From Kosmotoga arenicorallina S304 (lineage in GTDB: Bacteria; Thermotogota; Thermotogae; Petrotogales; Kosmotogaceae), in contig NZ_JFHK01000002.1 in NCBI RefSeq assembly GCF_001636545.1, positions 124,001 to 188,000 of the forward strand: a DNA stretch of 64,000 nucleotides. The letters run 5' to 3'. Every line of letters begins with the position of its first letter. Positions within the stretch are counted from its first letter, which is position 1. Below, piece after piece: positions 29,783 to 39,324 of this stretch. Under the pieces are notes generated by a model. That model was not told where the DNA came from and did not search any database. It saw only the letters and a program-made list of their open reading frames with translations. The position numbers were made by a program, and so were the translations under genes.

Positions 29783-30702
29783 TTTATTTCCTCCCTTCGG
29801 ACACTTTGCAGATACTCTGAAAGAGTATTATATCCATGATTAAAAAGCCATTTTTGCGCTTTTTCAGGAAGCTCAGCAACTTCCGTCAGATCGACCATCG
29901 TTCTTAGGCCAAAACCCACAAGGTCAGCTCCTGCAAGGAGATATTCAAAGATATCCTCCCATTCATATGCACCACCCATACCTATAATCGGTAGTTTAGT
30001 TAACTGCCGGGCCAAATAGATCTTTCTCAGGTAGATAGGCTTAACTGCCGGGCCGGAGTACCCTCCATAAACCCTTTTCAAAAATGGCTTCCCGGTTGTT
30101 ATATCAAATCTTGCTCCTGTTATACAGTTAAATAGCGTCAATGCATCAGCGCCGTTGTTTTCACACGCTTTTATCACAGAAGGGAGATCCGGCATTTCCG
30201 GAGGCAATTTCACCGACACAGGTCTGGTTGTGAAAACCTCTTTTACCTGTTTCAATATCTCAGCCACCGGTTCAGGATCAGCTCCCAAAAGGGTACTGGC
30301 ATCCTTGACATTGGGGCATGAAAGGTTCAGCTCCAGCAACTCAAAACCCTCAATTCCATTCAAAACAGCAGCCATTTCCCTGAACTCACGAGGCGAATTA
30401 CCCGCAATTGAGAAAAAAAGTTTTGTAGGGAAAGGGCAAAGTTTCGGGTAAATGGTACTCAGAAACATTTTTATTCCGGGATTTTGAAGCCCGATTGAAT
30501 TTATTAGACCATAACCCGCATCGACAAGTCTGGGAGGGGGGTTGCCTTCCTTTGGCTCCAGTGTAATGCTCTTTATGGTAAAAGCACCAATTTTGGAAAG
30601 AAGACTTCTGTTTATTTCCTGCCCAAAACCACCTGGCCCAGAAGGGATTATAATAGGGTTCTTGAAAGGAATGCCTAAGATTTTCCGGGTTAAATTAGCC
30701 AT
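29779..30702 (-). CDS. pyrD: Dihydroorotate dehydrogenase, class 1B catalytic subunit
   Basis: A 307-residue FMN enzyme that oxidises dihydroorotate to orotate. ELNLSCPNVK (about residue 126) contains the class 1 catalytic cysteine; NCITGARFDI and GYSGPAVKPIYLR follow in the usual order. The adjacent pyrK makes this the NAD-linked heterotetrameric form. Its start overlaps the pyrK end. Confidence 0.95.
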   Translation of the reverse strand: MANLTRKILGIPFKNPIIIPSGPGGFGQEINRSLLSKIGAFTIKSITLEPKEGNPPPRLVDAGYGLINSIGLQNPGIKMFLSTIYPKLCPFPTKLFFSIAGNSPREFREMAAVLNGIEGFELLELNLSCPNVKDASTLLGADPEPVAEILKQVKEVFTTRPVSVKLPPEMPDLPSVIKACENNGADALTLFNCITGARFDITTGKPFLKRVYGGYSGPAVKPIYLRKIYLARQLTKLPIIGMGGAYEWEDIFEYLLAGADLVGFGLRTMVDLTEVAELPEKAQKWLFNHGYNTLSEYLQSVRREEIK

Positions 30703-31403
30703 TGCCAGTCCACCTCTTTTCCATCAAAAAGGGGGCCGTCTTTGCACACAAATTTTATTTCACCGCTCCTGAGTTTTACCGCGCAGCCTTCACACATGCC
30801 TGAACCACAGGCCATTCTCTCTTCTAGAGAAACATATACCGGCCCATTTCGATACTGCTCGGACAAATGCTTCAGCATTTGCGTAGGGCCACAGGCTATT
30901 ACCGCTCCTTCGTTGTTATCCTGAAAAAAACGCTTCGTAATAACCAAAGGGCTGTGGGTGATTTTAAGGTTCGGTAGATTATTTAAGAAATCAGCTTCTG
31001 TTTCTGTTGCAGTCCCCAGATAAAAGTTTTTGTACCCGTATTTTGATCCGTAAAAATGAAGGGGTGCATAACCGCTCCCACCAGCTACGAGGTTTGCACC
31101 TTCAATTACTGGAATAGGATTGCCTAACGGTCCCTTAAGCTTGAGCACATGACCCTTTTGCCAGCATAGCGCTTCTTTTGTCAGTAAACCACGGGGTTTC
31201 AGGAGGAAAAGCGTCTCTCCCTTGATTTCATCTTCAAAGTAAACCGAAAAGGGGCGCGAGACAACGGGAAAATCTCCTGATTTCAGCATAAAAAATTGCC
31301 CCGGAAGGGACCCAAAGGTACCTTCCAGAGCAAATAGAATGAGAGTTCCATTTTCCGATTTCCTTATCCACTTGATTTTAGAGCTTAACAAATTTACCAC
31401 CAC
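30690..31403 (-). CDS. pyrK: Dihydroorotate dehydrogenase electron transfer subunit
   Basis: A 237-residue FAD and 2Fe-2S protein that passes electrons from PyrD to NAD+. VVSRPFSVYF (about residue 48) is the flavin-binding RxFS motif, and MACGSGMCEGCAVKL with FVCKDGPLF supplies the four cluster cysteines. It overlaps pyrC by 26 bases; the exact start among GTG 31403, GTG 31400 and TTG 31391 is uncertain. Confidence 0.92.
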   Translation of the reverse strand: MVVNLLSSKIKWIRKSENGTLILFALEGTFGSLPGQFFMLKSGDFPVVSRPFSVYFEDEIKGETLFLLKPRGLLTKEALCWQKGHVLKLKGPLGNPIPVIEGANLVAGGSGYAPLHFYGSKYGYKNFYLGTATETEADFLNNLPNLKITHSPLVITKRFFQDNNEGAVIACGPTQMLKHLSEQYRNGPVYVSLEERMACGSGMCEGCAVKLRSGEIKFVCKDGPLFDGKEVDWQWLI

Positions 31404-32646
31404 ACATTACCTGTGTTATCTTCCCTTGAAGTGTCTTTCCAAGATATGGTGTGTTTCTGGCCTTTGATTTGAAATAACTGCCAGTTAGTGTTGTGGTATT
31501 CAGCGGGTCGAAGAAAACCAGATCTGCATAACAATGTCTTTCGATTTTTCCCTTGCCCGTAAGGTTGAAGAGTTTAGCCGGAGCCGAAGTGACTTTTTCA
31601 AGCAACTTTTCAAAGGGTAAGGATTCTTTCTTTGAAAGCTCATAAAGCTGTAAGAGTAGTGTTTCGAGACCCATGATTCCAGAGGGTGCTCGCTGGAATT
31701 CCACTTCTTTTTCCCAGTTGGCATGTGGCGCGTGGTCAGTAACGATGATATCTATGGTTCCATCCATCAGGGCTTCTATGAGTAACTCCCGGTCCATTTC
31801 AGTTGGAAAGGGTGGGTTTATCTTTTTCGCTGGATTGTAATCTTCAAGGTCTCTGTCAGTAAAGAGCAGATGGTGGATACAAACCTCGGCGCTTATTTTT
31901 CCCTTTTTCCCTTTCCCATGCCTTATGTGATTCACCGATTTTCCCGTAGAAACATGAGCTATATGCACCCAGCCAGCTGTTAGATTTGCGAGGTCTATAT
32001 CCCTTGCGACAATTGCGGATTCGGCGACATCTGGAATTCCATAAACCCCATAGTAGTTGGAGTAATAACTTTCGCGCATTGAACCGTTTCTTGAAAGCGA
32101 CTTATCTTCACAATGATCTATAACAGGAAGCTGGAAAGATGAGGCGTATTCGAGCGCTCTTCTCATTATGTGAGGATCCCAGATGGGATCTCCATCATCT
32201 GAAAAACCAATTGCACCAGCCTGCGCCAGAGTTCCCATTTCCGTCAATTCCCTGCCTTCTCTGCCTTTAGTAGCTGCTGCTATAACTTCCAAATTGGCCA
32301 GCCCAAGGGCTTTTGCCTTTTCTTTTAGACTGTATACGGCAGCAGGATTGTCTATTGAAGGCCGTGTATTCGGCATGCAGGCAATTGTTGTTATTCCTCC
32401 GTTTAGTGCTGCTCTTAACCCGCTCTCGAGGTCTTCTTTATACTCATAGCCCGGCTCTCTCAAATGCGTGTGCATATCTACAAGCCCGGGGATAACAAGC
32501 TTGCCGTCCGCATCTATTTTTTCGCCACTGAAATCATGAGGATCGCTTTCCGTTATATCGACTATTTTTTCTTCCTCTACAATGATGTTTTTTCTCTGGA
32601 ATTTCCCTTCAATAAAGACCTCTCCATTTTCTATCAGATACCTCAT
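31378..32646 (-). CDS. pyrC: Dihydroorotase (class I)
   Basis: A 422-residue zinc amidohydrolase that cyclises carbamoyl-aspartate. DMHTHLREPGYEYKEDL (about residue 57) has the metal-binding HTH and LREPG motif; AHVSTGKS and TDHAPH with later KINPPFPT complete the amidohydrolase set. ATG overlaps the pyrB stop as ATGA. Confidence 0.95.
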   Translation of the reverse strand: MRYLIENGEVFIEGKFQRKNIIVEEEKIVDITESDPHDFSGEKIDADGKLVIPGLVDMHTHLREPGYEYKEDLESGLRAALNGGITTIACMPNTRPSIDNPAAVYSLKEKAKALGLANLEVIAAATKGREGRELTEMGTLAQAGAIGFSDDGDPIWDPHIMRRALEYASSFQLPVIDHCEDKSLSRNGSMRESYYSNYYGVYGIPDVAESAIVARDIDLANLTAGWVHIAHVSTGKSVNHIRHGKGKKGKISAEVCIHHLLFTDRDLEDYNPAKKINPPFPTEMDRELLIEALMDGTIDIIVTDHAPHANWEKEVEFQRAPSGIMGLETLLLQLYELSKKESLPFEKLLEKVTSAPAKLFNLTGKGKIERHCYADLVFFDPLNTTTLTGSYFKSKARNTPYLGKTLQGKITQVMCGGKFVKL

Positions 32647-33572
32647 TCGTCCATCCTCCCTCCGAGTACCAAATAAAGGAGAGCCATCCGTGCAGCTTCG
32701 CCGTTAGTGACCTGTTCTTGAACAACGCTTCTTTCAAAATCCGCAACATGGTCGTCCACCTCGACGCCTCTGTTCATTGGGCCTGGATGCATGAAGATCA
32801 CATCAGGCTTTGCAAGAGTAAGTCTTTCTTTTGTGATTCCATAGAGTTTATGATATTCTTCAAGCGTTGGAAAGAGTCCGCTGGTTTGTCTTTCAAGCTG
32901 CATTCTCAGCCCCATAACTACATCTGCCCCATCAATTCCTTCGTTGATGTCATAGCTAACTCTGACTCCAGACTTTTCTATATCCAGAGGCATTAAAGTC
33001 TTTGGACCGCATACGGTCACTTTGGCCCCAAGCATTTTCATCAATTTTATGTTAGAGCGTACTACACGGCTGTGTTGAATATCTCCAATAATGGATATCC
33101 TCAGTCCTTCTATCTTTCCTTTTTTCTCCCATATTGTGTAATTATCCAATAACGCTTGAGTGGGGTGAGCATGAAACCCATCTCCAGCGTTTATTACAAT
33201 AGCCCTGGTGTATTTCTTGATGAATTGAGGTGTACCAGGCTCGCTATGACGTACCACATAGAGATCAATACCCATGGCATCAAGAGTCAAAATTGTATCT
33301 TTTAGAGATTCTCCCTTTTTTAGAGATGAAGAAGATGCAGAAAAAGCGACGGTGTCGGCACCCAATCTCTTTGCTGCAAGATCGAAGGAGATCTTTGTTC
33401 TTGTACTGTTCTCAAAAAAGGCCGTACAGACAGTTACGCCCCGCAATGCTGGCACTTTCTTTACCCTTCTGTCCAATATACCCTTGAAATGCTTTGTGAG
33501 CTCAAATAGCCGATATACTTCCTCTACGCTAAAAACGTCTACATCGTAAATATCACGACCAACCATGCTCAT
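32643..33572 (-). CDS. pyrB: Aspartate carbamoyltransferase catalytic chain
   Basis: A 309-residue enzyme for the committed step of pyrimidine synthesis. FFENSTRTKISF (about residue 46) is the carbamoyl-phosphate loop, GDGFHAHPTQALLD (about 126) and GDIQHSRVVRSN (about 150) follow. No pyrI-type regulatory chain is fused or adjacent, unlike the PyrB-PyrI fusion of Thermotoga, which fits control through the operon leader instead. ATG 33572 overlaps the pyrR stop (ATGA); the longer frame to 33668 lies within pyrR. Confidence 0.95.
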   Translation of the reverse strand: MSMVGRDIYDVDVFSVEEVYRLFELTKHFKGILDRRVKKVPALRGVTVCTAFFENSTRTKISFDLAAKRLGADTVAFSASSSSLKKGESLKDTILTLDAMGIDLYVVRHSEPGTPQFIKKYTRAIVINAGDGFHAHPTQALLDNYTIWEKKGKIEGLRISIIGDIQHSRVVRSNIKLMKMLGAKVTVCGPKTLMPLDIEKSGVRVSYDINEGIDGADVVMGLRMQLERQTSGLFPTLEEYHKLYGITKERLTLAKPDVIFMHPGPMNRGVEVDDHVADFERSVVQEQVTNGEAARMALLYLVLGGRMDE

Positions 33573-34111
33573 TCCATCACCCCAATTTCTACCCTGTCGG
33601 TACCGTTCTCCTCTTTGAAATGAACCACTATTTGTTCTTTCATTCTTGTGGGAACTGTCTTTCCGCATACATCTGGTTGTATTGGTAATTCTCTGTGCCC
33701 CCTGTCGATGAAAGTTACGAGAATTATTCGCTTTGGTCTGCCATAATCGAAGATTTCATCAATAGCCGCTCGGACTGTCCTTCCGGTGAAAATTACATCA
33801 TCACACAGAATAATCGTCTTGCCGGTTACATCAAAATCGATTTGTGTCTCCTTTACATGGGGTTGCTCCAGGCGATAGAAAGTATCATCTCGATAAAAGG
33901 TAATGTCCACCTTTCCTGTGGGGAGTTCAAACCCATTTTCAAAGGCTATCTTCTTAAGACGGTCTGCAAGATAAACCCCACCCCTCTGGATTCCTACGAC
34001 TGCAAAATCCTCTGAATCTTTTAGCTTTTCCATGAGTTCAAAATACATCCTTTTGAGAATTTTCCTGAATTGTTCAGGTTCAATGATTGTGTGGAGATTC
34101 TTCAAATTCAC
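33569..34111 (-). CDS. pyrR: Bifunctional pyr operon regulator / uracil phosphoribosyltransferase PyrR
   Basis: A 180-residue protein, the length of Bacillus PyrR. The PRPP motif IILCDDVIFTGRTVRAA (about residue 90) and VDITFYRDD are characteristic. PyrR binds UMP and pyr mRNA to favour termination. GTG 34111 follows GAAAGGAGG and overlaps the stop of an upstream leader frame as GTGA. I did not find a convincing copy of the Bacillus PyrR-binding loop in the leader. Confidence 0.93.
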   Translation of the reverse strand: MNLKNLHTIIEPEQFRKILKRMYFELMEKLKDSEDFAVVGIQRGGVYLADRLKKIAFENGFELPTGKVDITFYRDDTFYRLEQPHVKETQIDFDVTGKTIILCDDVIFTGRTVRAAIDEIFDYGRPKRIILVTFIDRGHRELPIQPDVCGKTVPTRMKEQIVVHFKEENGTDRVEIGVME

Positions 34112-34278
34112 GTTTTTCCTCCTTTCCACCAGAAATTTTGGCAAAATAAAAGGGACAGATTTCTCTGTCCCTTATAAATAGAAAACTCATCTTGTACGGT
34201 ATCTAAGATTAGTACCATATACAACTTCATTCTCCAAAATAACACTTTTTTACGTTTGATAAAAATACCCCGACCCAT
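34108..34278 (-). CDS. Pyr operon leader peptide
   Basis: A 56-codon reading frame with a strong ribosome site (AAAGGAGA, six bases before ATG 34278). It begins MGRGIFIKRKKVLFWRMKLY, reads straight through the intrinsic terminator and stops at a TGA that overlaps the pyrR GTG. Translation close behind RNA polymerase would keep the terminator from forming. The design, including U-rich stretches and a hairpin upstream of the terminator, parallels the E. coli pyrBI leader, where UTP-sensitive pausing sets the coupling. The peptide itself is probably not functional. That it is translated is an inference. Confidence 0.6.
   Translation of the reverse strand: MGRGIFIKRKKVLFWRMKLYMVLILDTVQDEFSIYKGQRNLSLLFCQNFWWKGGKT
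34143..34173 (-). terminator. Pyr operon attenuator (intrinsic terminator in the leader)
   Basis: In the transcript AAGGGACAGA, a GAAA tetraloop and TCTGTCCCTT make a 10-bp stem followed by TTATTTTG, 32 bases before the pyrR start and inside the leader frame. Confidence 0.85.
34192..34224 (-). promoter_or_regulatory. Upstream leader hairpin (pause or antitermination structure)
   Basis: Imperfect stem in the transcript: TTGTA pairs with TACAA, GGTA with TACC and TAA with TTA, with small internal mismatches. It lies 20 bases before the terminator and is separated from it by a U-rich stretch. Confidence 0.45.
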
Positions 34279-34472
34279 TTGCTGTCTCCTTTGCGAGCGT
34301 ACCATTTTTAGTATTAATTGACAAATCTTCAAAGGTGATTTTATCACAAAAAAATGCAATGAAATGAAACAGCTTCATGATAAAGATTTTGCGAACCCTG
34401 TAAATGACCTTCCATAAATGCTTATAGAAGATTATAAACAATTTATGCCCCCCAAAATGCTAAAAATAAAAG
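34279..34472. other. Upstream region of the pyr operon and end of the MFS gene
   Basis: The pyr promoter should lie here but no pair of boxes is convincing. GTGAT-AAA-ATCAC (34335-34347) is a perfect spaced palindrome that could be an operator. TTGTCA (34319-34324, minus) could be a -35 box, though its best -10 would start transcription at the leader ribosome site. Confidence 0.35.
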
Positions 34473-35642
34473 TTATGAAAAGCTTCTAGCTTTTTGCCTC
34501 TTTCTGAGAAGATATAGCGCAAATGTGCCTGATGCCGCTACTATTCCAACAAAGAGGTAACTCATAACTGTCCCTGTTTTGTCAAGCATTATCCCTACAA
34601 AGGGGGAGAGAATCGCAAAACTGAGATTCGAAACAAGGCTCACAGTGGAAATGACTGTTGCTCTGTATTTATCGCGAATCTGGTGGTTTATATAGAAATT
34701 CATTGTAGGTCTATAGAGTCCTCTTGCAATCTGCTGAAGTGCCAGAAGGGCTATAGCCCATTTTGCTATAAAAATGATAGGCAAAAGGAAACTAAGCGCC
34801 ATAATTGTGCCCAAAGAAAGCAAAACCCTTCTTGGTCTTTCATCTGAATAACGTCTGGTCAAATAATGCGAACTAAAGGCTGCCACTATGTTGAAAAGGA
34901 AGAAAACTACGCCATACCAGGCTATGTCCAGACCAACTTCTTTGAAATATGGCTGATAAAGCCAATATCCTACCCTTATAACAAAACCCATTAGTGCGCT
35001 GAAGCATACAGCCCATAAAATGCGGGGCGTTTTAAAGATTATTCCAAAACTCTTAAAAATATGAGTGGTATACCTATGTTCGCTCTTTTCTCGTTCCACT
35101 TCAAAAAACAACAAAGCTATTATAGAAGCGATTAACAAATTTCCAAAACTTATCCAGAAAGGGGCAAAATGATTGTATTTGTATAAAAATCCGCTCAATA
35201 TTGAACCCACCGCTTGACCAACAAAAATATACGAAGCCGCATTTCCTTCTCTTCGCTGATACTCTTCCTTTTTTCCGATTTGTTTCAAACTTTCGTACAA
35301 AATCGCCGAATCAGCCCCGCTGGATAGGGTCATACCAAGGCCAAAAAGCATTTCAGCTAAAGCGAAGATATAGAAATTCTTGAATAAGATATACAACAAC
35401 AGACCAATCGCGGCGAAAATACCCGAAAGAAAAAGTGAGAGCTTTCTTGAAACTTTATCAGCTATTGTGCCAGTTGGCACCTCAAAGAGAAATACCGAAA
35501 TGGCCGAAATAGATTGAAGCAGCATGATCTGAGAATAATTCAGTCCTTTAAACAACATGAAGGGAACCAATACAGGACCTATTATGAGCATACTTATGAA
35601 AAATCTATAAAGAGGATAAATTACAAGATTCCTCTTGACCAA
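34473..35642 (-). CDS. Major facilitator superfamily transporter
   Basis: A 389-residue protein with about twelve hydrophobic segments. The MFS loop signature is seen as GTIADKVSRKLSLFLSG (about residue 57), and FEVPTGTIADK is common in drug/sugar exporters of this group. Substrate unknown. It starts at TTG 35642 behind a run of seven G. It stands alone upstream of the pyr operon. Confidence 0.8.
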   Translation of the reverse strand: MVKRNLVIYPLYRFFISMLIIGPVLVPFMLFKGLNYSQIMLLQSISAISVFLFEVPTGTIADKVSRKLSLFLSGIFAAIGLLLYILFKNFYIFALAEMLFGLGMTLSSGADSAILYESLKQIGKKEEYQRREGNAASYIFVGQAVGSILSGFLYKYNHFAPFWISFGNLLIASIIALLFFEVEREKSEHRYTTHIFKSFGIIFKTPRILWAVCFSALMGFVIRVGYWLYQPYFKEVGLDIAWYGVVFFLFNIVAAFSSHYLTRRYSDERPRRVLLSLGTIMALSFLLPIIFIAKWAIALLALQQIARGLYRPTMNFYINHQIRDKYRATVISTVSLVSNLSFAILSPFVGIMLDKTGTVMSYLFVGIVAASGTFALYLLRKRQKARSFS

Positions 35643-35878
35643 ATTATTCCCCCCCTATGCATTGTCAAAAGTGTATAAGAAGCTTTACTAAAGTTGTTTA
35701 GGCGAAAAGATTTCCGCCGTTTTCTGTCGCTCTGTTAGGATTTAAGCTCTTATCAGGAATGAGATTTTGTGATGGAGTTAAGCTCAAAGAAGACAATTTT
35801 TGGAAATATTATGGTCAGTCTACCATAATTCCTGAATTTGGTCAAGCTTTGAGTTGAAGAAAAAGATTTGAGGCTATG
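35643..35878. other. Intergenic spacer with a possible gene remnant
   Basis: A 33-codon frame (35759-35857, plus; MRFCDGVKLKEDNFWKYYGQ and on) reads like protein sequence and stays open upstream to about 35702, but no ribosome site with normal spacing is present. It may be a worn fragment of a lost gene. Nothing else is recognised. Confidence 0.25.
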
Positions 35879-36433
35879 TCACAAATTGTATTCCAGTTGT
35901 ATATCAAGGGGTTCGTGGTTGTAAATTTCTTCGTTGATTTCCCTTGCTGGTATACATCCAAGGGATTCATAAAAGTGTTGGGTTTCAACAGAAGGGTGAG
36001 TTCCCATATAGAGTTTTTTCGCACCCAGTTGCTTTGCATATTCACAACACATAATAAACAGCTTCTTTCCTATGCCTTTATTTCTGTATTCTTTAGATAC
36101 ATGCAAATAAGAGAGTTCTATATATTCTTTTTTGCTGCCGAAAAGAGAATGTCTTAAGCTCCCAAATCCAATGATTTCGTCATTTCTATTAATGGCTCCT
36201 ATTACAATCCCGCCAGCTTCAATACAACTTCGAAGATATTTCACTATCTTCCTCTTTTTTTCAATATCCCAGTCTTCTTCAAAGAAGTTTTCTTTGTAAA
36301 AATTTTTTCCATTTTTGATATATTTAACACAGGTGGTGAGTTGATACCTGTTAAAGTTATCAAGGGCATTTTCCTGTAAATCATCCAGTTCCAGCTTTCT
36401 TATCTTAATCATTTCATCTGACTCATTTCCCAT
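35879..36433 (-). CDS. GNAT family N-acetyltransferase
   Basis: A 184-residue acetyltransferase. The acetyl-CoA motif A is LHVSKEYRNKGIGKKLFIM (about residue 105), preceded by a beta strand ending in IELSY and followed by the HFYESLGC motif B. The acceptor is unknown. ATG 36433 follows GGTGAAA. It is 48 bases upstream of the uvrA end on the same strand, so possibly a separate unit. Confidence 0.82.
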   Translation of the reverse strand: MGNESDEMIKIRKLELDDLQENALDNFNRYQLTTCVKYIKNGKNFYKENFFEEDWDIEKKRKIVKYLRSCIEAGGIVIGAINRNDEIIGFGSLRHSLFGSKKEYIELSYLHVSKEYRNKGIGKKLFIMCCEYAKQLGAKKLYMGTHPSVETQHFYESLGCIPAREINEEIYNHEPLDIQLEYNL

Positions 36434-36480
36434 TTTTTCACCATGCTTTCTAACAAATATCTCTGTCCAAAATACTTACC

Positions 36481-39324
36481 TCAACGATATACTTCACTAT
36501 CGACATTAAGATGCTTTCTAAGGTAATAGCCTGTATAACTTTTCGGGCTTTTAAGAATATCTTCTAATGTTCCTGAAGCGACAATTTCACCGCCGGCATC
36601 ACCGCCTTCAGGTCCCAGATCTATGATGTGATCTGCATTTTTTACCACATCTAAATTGTGCTCCACAACCAATACTGTGTTGCCTTTTTCTACAAGCCTC
36701 TTCAAAACAGCTATGAGCTTGTGCACATCGTCGAAGTGAAGCCCTGTGGTTGGTTCATCCAGGATATAGAATGTTCGACCCGTTGAACGTTTCTTCAATT
36801 CGGATGCAAGTTTTATTCTCTGCGCCTCCCCACCGGAAAGGGTCGTTGCAGGTTGACCAAGTGTGATATAACCCAGACCAACATCTTGAAGCAATTTCAA
36901 TCCTCGCTGAAGTGGGGGGATTCTTTCAAAAAATTCCAGGGCTTCATCCACTGTCATATTCAAAATGTCTGAGATATTTTTTCCTCTATATTTGATTTCA
37001 AGTGTTTCCCTGTTATAGCGCTTTCCTTTGCAAACATCACATTCAACATATACATCCGGTAAAAACTGCATCTCAATTTTTATCAGTCCATGTCCCTGGC
37101 ATGCTTCACAACGCCCCCCTTTTACATTGAAGGAAAATCTGCCTTTGGCATATCCCCGGGCTCTGGCTTCAGGCATCCGAGAAAATATATCCCGGATGAA
37201 GTTAAAAAGCCCTGTGTATGTTGCTGGATTGGATCTTGGAGTCCTTCCTATGGGGCTTTGGTCTATAACAACTATACTGTCCAGATTTTCAATACCCTCA
37301 ACGGCATCATAAAGCCCTTCTTGACGTTTACTTTTATTCAACAGATTACTGAGTGCCGGGTAAAGCGTGTCCATTACCAATGAACTTTTCCCGCTACCTG
37401 AAACACCCGTAACACATATGAACTTACCCAACGGAAATTCTACATCAATTGCTTTCAAATTGTTCTGTCGTGCACCACGCAATATGAGTTTCTTTTTCTC
37501 ATCCTTATTGTTGCTTTTCAAGCGTGGAATTACTAGCTCTCCTCTGAGATACTTACCTGTGAGGGATTCTTCAGGAGGATTTTCAAGTAGTTCTTCAGTG
37601 GGCCCCTGAAAAACCACTTCACCCCCATTGACTCCCGCACCAGGACCAATATCTACTATGTAATCGGAGCTTCTTATTACCTCCTCATCGTGTTCCACAA
37701 CTATTACTGTATTATCCAAATCTCTCAGCTTTTTCAAGGTTTCTATTAAGCGCATGTTGTCTCTGGGATGCAGTCCAATTGTAGGTTCGTCGAGCACATA
37801 GGTAACTCCTGTTAAGCCTGACCCTATTTGAGTTGCCAGTCTTATTCTTTGGGCTTCACCCCCTGAAAGAGTCATAGCTGTACGTGAGAGGGTTAGATAA
37901 TCGAGCCCAACATCTATGAGAAACTGAAGCCGCTTTTTTATTTCTGATAAAAGCTCTCCCACAATTTTTAACTCATGCTCACTCAGTCTTAATTCACAGA
38001 GATAATCATACACAGAAGAGATGGTAAGCTCCGAAAGCTCTGCTATGTTATACCGGCCAAGTTTTACTCCCAGTGCTTCACGCCTGAGTTTCTTACCGCC
38101 ACAGCTTGTACAAATTCTACTCTCCATAAATTTGCTTTCCATCCACTCCCGGATTTCCTGAGATTCTGTTTCCCTGTATCTTCTCATAAGGTTGTTCATT
38201 ATACCCTCAAAAGGTTTTCGTACCTGATAGGTTAAATTTTCTGTTTGGTAGTTGAAACGAATATCATAATCAGTTCCATAAAGAATGGCTTCCTTCACTT
38301 CTTCTCTCATCTCTTTGAAAGGCTTTCGAGGATCTTCGTCAAGGCTTTCGATGACGTTCAGTATGCGTTTCATACTAAAGCTGTCTCTGGAATTACCAAT
38401 TGCCTTTATTGCTCCATCAATTACGCTTAAATCTTCGTCAACCACAAGCTCTTCTGAAAGCTCCATGGTATAACCCAGCCCGTGACAATCAGGACAGGCA
38501 CCGTAAGGGTTATTGAAAGAAAAGATTTTCGGGTTTATATCAGGAAGGCTGATTCCACAAACAGGACAGGCGAAGTTTTCACTGTATCCTTTTCTGTGAT
38601 TTCTATCAAGAGAACTTATCTCCACAAAACCATTTCCCTCATGCAGAGCCATTTCTATGCTGTCAGTTAATCTTGAACGATTCTCTTCTGTTACTCTGAG
38701 TCTATCGATAATCAGATCAATCCTGTGGCGCTTATTTTTATCGAGCACTATTTCTTCTTCAAGATCATATTGCTCCTTGTCTATAATTACGCGAATGTAG
38801 CCGCGTTTGCGTAAAGCTTCCAGTTCCCTCCTGAATTCACCTTTCTTTTCACGGGCTATTGGAGCTAAAATAGCAACACGTTCTCCATCCGGAAACTCTT
38901 TGTAAATCATCTCTACAATTTCATCGAGAGATTGCTTTTCAACAGGCCTGCCACATTGAGGACAATGTGGTTTACCAACTCTGGCATAAAGTACCCTGAG
39001 ATAGTCATGTATTTCCGTTACAGTCCCCACAGTTGAACGTGGGTTATGGCTGAGATTTTTTTGTTCAATGGCTATGGATGGGGAAAGCCCTTCAATCCCT
39101 TCTACGTCAGGCTTTTTAAGTTCGCCCAGAAACTGCCTGGCATAGTTGGATAGAGATTCCAGATATCTTCTCTGCCCTTCAGCGTAAATCGTGTCCAGAG
39201 CAAGGGAAGATTTACCAGAACCCGAAAGTCCAGTTATTACAGTAAGGGAATGTTTGGGAATTCTTACATCGATATTCTTCAAATTGTGCACCCTGGCGCC
39301 ATGCACATATATAAAATCACTCAT
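36481..39324 (-). CDS. uvrA: Excinuclease ABC subunit A
   Basis: A 947-residue damage-recognition ATPase of nucleotide excision repair. It has two ABC modules ([14 protein letters not shown] near residue 32 and [14 protein letters not shown] near 636), two LSGGEAQRI signatures, and zinc-binding cysteine pairs (CPQCGRP, CPVCG, CTSCGG, CEACQG, CDVCKG). ATG 39324 follows GAGGAG with seven bases between; it overlaps the glmM stop by eight bases, so the two are co-transcribed. Confidence 0.97.
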   Translation of the reverse strand: MSDFIYVHGARVHNLKNIDVRIPKHSLTVITGLSGSGKSSLALDTIYAEGQRRYLESLSNYARQFLGELKKPDVEGIEGLSPSIAIEQKNLSHNPRSTVGTVTEIHDYLRVLYARVGKPHCPQCGRPVEKQSLDEIVEMIYKEFPDGERVAILAPIAREKKGEFRRELEALRKRGYIRVIIDKEQYDLEEEIVLDKNKRHRIDLIIDRLRVTEENRSRLTDSIEMALHEGNGFVEISSLDRNHRKGYSENFACPVCGISLPDINPKIFSFNNPYGACPDCHGLGYTMELSEELVVDEDLSVIDGAIKAIGNSRDSFSMKRILNVIESLDEDPRKPFKEMREEVKEAILYGTDYDIRFNYQTENLTYQVRKPFEGIMNNLMRRYRETESQEIREWMESKFMESRICTSCGGKKLRREALGVKLGRYNIAELSELTISSVYDYLCELRLSEHELKIVGELLSEIKKRLQFLIDVGLDYLTLSRTAMTLSGGEAQRIRLATQIGSGLTGVTYVLDEPTIGLHPRDNMRLIETLKKLRDLDNTVIVVEHDEEVIRSSDYIVDIGPGAGVNGGEVVFQGPTEELLENPPEESLTGKYLRGELVIPRLKSNNKDEKKKLILRGARQNNLKAIDVEFPLGKFICVTGVSGSGKSSLVMDTLYPALSNLLNKSKRQEGLYDAVEGIENLDSIVVIDQSPIGRTPRSNPATYTGLFNFIRDIFSRMPEARARGYAKGRFSFNVKGGRCEACQGHGLIKIEMQFLPDVYVECDVCKGKRYNRETLEIKYRGKNISDILNMTVDEALEFFERIPPLQRGLKLLQDVGLGYITLGQPATTLSGGEAQRIKLASELKKRSTGRTFYILDEPTTGLHFDDVHKLIAVLKRLVEKGNTVLVVEHNLDVVKNADHIIDLGPEGGDAGGEIVASGTLEDILKSPKSYTGYYLRKHLNVDSEVYR

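Noticed and set aside
33573-33668. N-terminal extension of PyrB
   Set aside because: It lies within pyrR in another frame; the ATGA overlap at 33572 gives the normal N terminus.
34141-34280. Bacillus-type PyrR-binding loop in the pyr leader
   Set aside because: No segment matches the conserved loop well enough; only the terminator and an imperfect upstream hairpin are supported.
34279-34359. Longer version of the pyr leader frame, beginning 27 codons upstream
   Set aside because: No ribosome site precedes that ATG, whereas ATG 34278 has AAAGGAGA at ideal spacing.
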